From JACKCP01 sp034007295 (GTDB lineage: Bacteria; Desulfobacterota; Desulfobacteria; Desulfobacterales; JACKCP01), in contig JAVERC010000001.1 in NCBI GenBank assembly GCA_034007295.1, positions 124,001 through 188,000 on the forward strand: 64,000 nt of DNA, given 5' to 3'. Both the position numbers and the translations under genes were made by a program. Below the pieces are notes generated by a model, which did not search any database, was not told where the DNA came from, and was given only the letters and a program-made list of their open reading frames with translations. Positions 62,864-64,000 of the stretch are shown in pieces. Positions within the stretch are counted from its first letter, which is position 1, and each line of letters opens with the position of its first letter.

Positions 62864-62928
62864 TTTTAGTCCTTAAAGTTTTTACTGATTATTATTTTAT
62901 AATGAACCAAGTTAAGTATCAGTACTAA

Positions 62929-63074
62929 TTAGTCGCTGAACAAAAACGGCCTTTTTTGTCCATTCCTGCATTAGATTCAAAATTTAATCCTCAAAATACT
63001 CAATGTATCCTAAAGGTTAAATTTCTCATCTTCCTTTAACTGAAACAAAATTCTCGTTTTCGGCCAATCACTAA
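62929..63074. repeat. Repeat family 2, full copy
   Basis: Begins TTAGTCGCTGAACAAAAACG and ends GTTTTCGGCCAATCACTAA. It is the closest relative of the 61227 copy, in the same orientation 1.7 kb away. Confidence 0.85.
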
Positions 63075-63198
63075 TTATAATTGCCAGTTTGCAAATATTT
63101 GCAGCTTATCAAAATTCAAGCGATTTTAAATCTTGACACAATTAAGGCAAAAATGCACTAGTCTTTTGATTTGCTATACCTTATGAAACAAAGGTACT

Positions 63199-63392
63199 TA
63201 TACCTGAATTGAGAGTTTCATATATTTTAATTTAAAGAATATAAATTTTATTATATCAAAAAATATAAAACTCTGCGAGTTTCCAAATCTGTACTTTTTT
63301 GCGTTAAATTGAATCAAGTATAAAAAAATTGAGCATGATACAATTATGCGTTCATATGCATCAAATTTTAAAATCATTCAATCAAGATTATA
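63199..63392. repeat. Repeat family 1, reversed copy
   Basis: Begins TTATACCTGAATTGAGAG and follows the reverse complement of 59563-59758 throughout: GTTTCATATA, AAACTCTGCGAGTTTCC, TTTTGCGTTAAATTGAATCA, GATACAATTATGCGTTCA, GCATCAAATTTTAAAATC. Confidence 0.75.
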
Positions 63393-63423
63393 AAATATAA
63401 AATTTTTTTTGGTTACTGTTAAA

Positions 63424-63558
63424 TTAGCAATTAGCCGAAAACCAGCATTTTTTTGTTTAGTTCAAAAGTATAAAAATTTAACCATAGTATCTTAAAAAAG
63501 ATTAAATTTTTAATCTAATGCAGAAATGTACAAAAAAACATTTTCCCTTCAGCTAATT
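63424..63558. repeat. Repeat family 2, reversed diverged copy
   Basis: Begins TTAGCAATTAGCCGAAAACC, then TTTTTTTGTTTAGTTC, TAATGCAGAAATGTAC and TTCAGCTAATT, matching the reverse complement of the reference copy. Confidence 0.65.
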
Positions 63559-63872
63559 ATCTTTTATAAAAAGTAAAAGTTTAATTTTGAGATTAAATTT
63601 TAAAAGTGAAAAACATAATATAAAAGAACAAATTAACTGCTTACTTTGTTATATATAAAATAAACTTTAAAAAATGGTCAACCTAAAGGTTTACTAGGTT
63701 AAAAAAAAAGTATAAACATTGTTTATATGTGTTATAGTGTTTAAGTTTAAAAAATTACTGAACCATTGTCTTGAACAATAAAAATAAATGGGTTATAAAA
63801 TTTTCAATAATTAAACCTGATTCTTGTATAAGTTTTAAAATATAAAAAATATCTAAGTTAAGGACAGATTTT

Positions 63873-64000
63873 ATGGAATTTACTTTGGACCTCGGAAAAA
63901 ATCAAATAGATCAGATTGAAAAGGTTTTGAACGAAGAATTAATTGAACTTGGGGTTGCAAATGTTATTCTTCTAGATTTAGCAGGAAACGTAATAGTAAA
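63873..64000 (+). CDS. Roadblock/LC7-like protein, N-terminal part (cut by window edge)
   Basis: About 42 residues visible. IDQIEKVLNEELIELGVANVILLDLAGNVIV (read in two parts: a helix, then VILLDLAGNVIV) is the start of a roadblock/LC7 domain, the fold of MglB-type GTPase regulators. AAGGACAG precedes ATG. If complete, it may act on the MglA encoded at 49716. The identity rests on a short stretch. Confidence 0.6.
   Translation, partial: MEFTLDLGKNQIDQIEKVLNEELIELGVANVILLDLAGNVIV

Larger units (their letters stand above)
62864..63872. other. Thousand-base intergenic region of repeats
   Basis: 1009 bases without a supported gene: family 2 (62929-63074), a family 1-like arm fragment (AATTCAAGCGATTTTAAATC, 63112-63131), family 1 reversed (63199-63392), family 2 reversed (63424-63558), then AT-rich sequence to the roadblock gene. 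Confidence 0.7.

Noticed and set aside
1..64000. CRISPR arrays, tRNA or rRNA genes
   Set aside because: No regularly spaced direct repeats, no tRNA-like cloverleaf with a T-loop consensus and no rRNA-like stretch were seen on either strand.

Overview
The window is AT-rich DNA (roughly one third G+C by eye) from a diderm bacterium. LPS genes (gmhA, lptD, kdnA, kdnB), a secretin, outer-membrane barrels and lipoproteins mark it as Gram-negative in envelope. RNase J, an MglA GTPase with DUF4388 and PilZ partners, and an NADH-type malate dehydrogenase suggest a deltaproteobacterium (Desulfobacterota, Desulfobacterales-like). The lineage is an inference; there is no rRNA, tRNA or CRISPR array in the window.

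Layout. 1-2712: the start of gmhA (leftward), a GT4 glycosyltransferase, a YidD-like lipoprotein and an orphan ZnuA. 2835-6571: a BIG2/VWA lipoprotein and an outer-membrane barrel on the minus strand, then an orphan binding protein. 6967-22760: the dominant feature, a type IV pilus/type II secretion-like operon. It holds two paralogous ~350-residue prepilins, a small membrane protein, a 667-residue pseudopilin with two GspG-like modules, a PilM-PilN fusion, PilO-like, PilP-like, a secretin lipoprotein, PilT-like and GspE/PilB-like ATPases, a GspF/PilC platform, a SurA-like lipoprotein, a split gene, a GspG-like soluble protein and a HAMP protein. 22904-25643: a MoxR AAA ATPase, a VWA/DUF2201 protein and a small partner. 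25644-27122: repeat debris and a binding protein that looks foreign in base use. 27123-39341 (minus): lptD, a NusG paralogue, an HU/IHF protein, holB, ricT, a transpeptidase, kdnA, kdnB and a giant GlmS-like protein, with tmk divergent. 39452-46564 (plus): tmk, a ferredoxin, RNase J, FtsK and a methyltransferase. 46547-48638 (minus): a barrel-like protein and mdh. 48799-54240: an MglA operon (TPR-like, MglA, DUF4388-cNMP, PilZ, phosphoesterase, purC, ParB-like). 54382-59498: a PstS-like protein, a porin, a YadA-head-like protein and a pseudo-caspase/PEGA/FGE-like protein. 60007-64000: an MltC-like transglycosylase, an orphan amino-acid binding protein and the start of a roadblock/MglB-like gene.

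How it fits together. The pilus-like operon and the MglA/PilZ/roadblock genes are plausible parts of a polar surface-motility or secretion machine, while gmhA, kdnAB and lptD supply and export LPS, including 8-amino-Kdo. Two families of short repeats with inverted ends are scattered through nearly every long intergenic gap.

Most notable observations: large duplicated prepilins with a structured 330-nt leader and a promoter box shared with a binding-protein gene; a thymidylate kinase that appears to start at ATT; a GlmS-like protein twice normal length with an internal nucleophile Cys in a Kdo8N operon; a caspase-like domain that has lost both catalytic residues; and the two repeat families.
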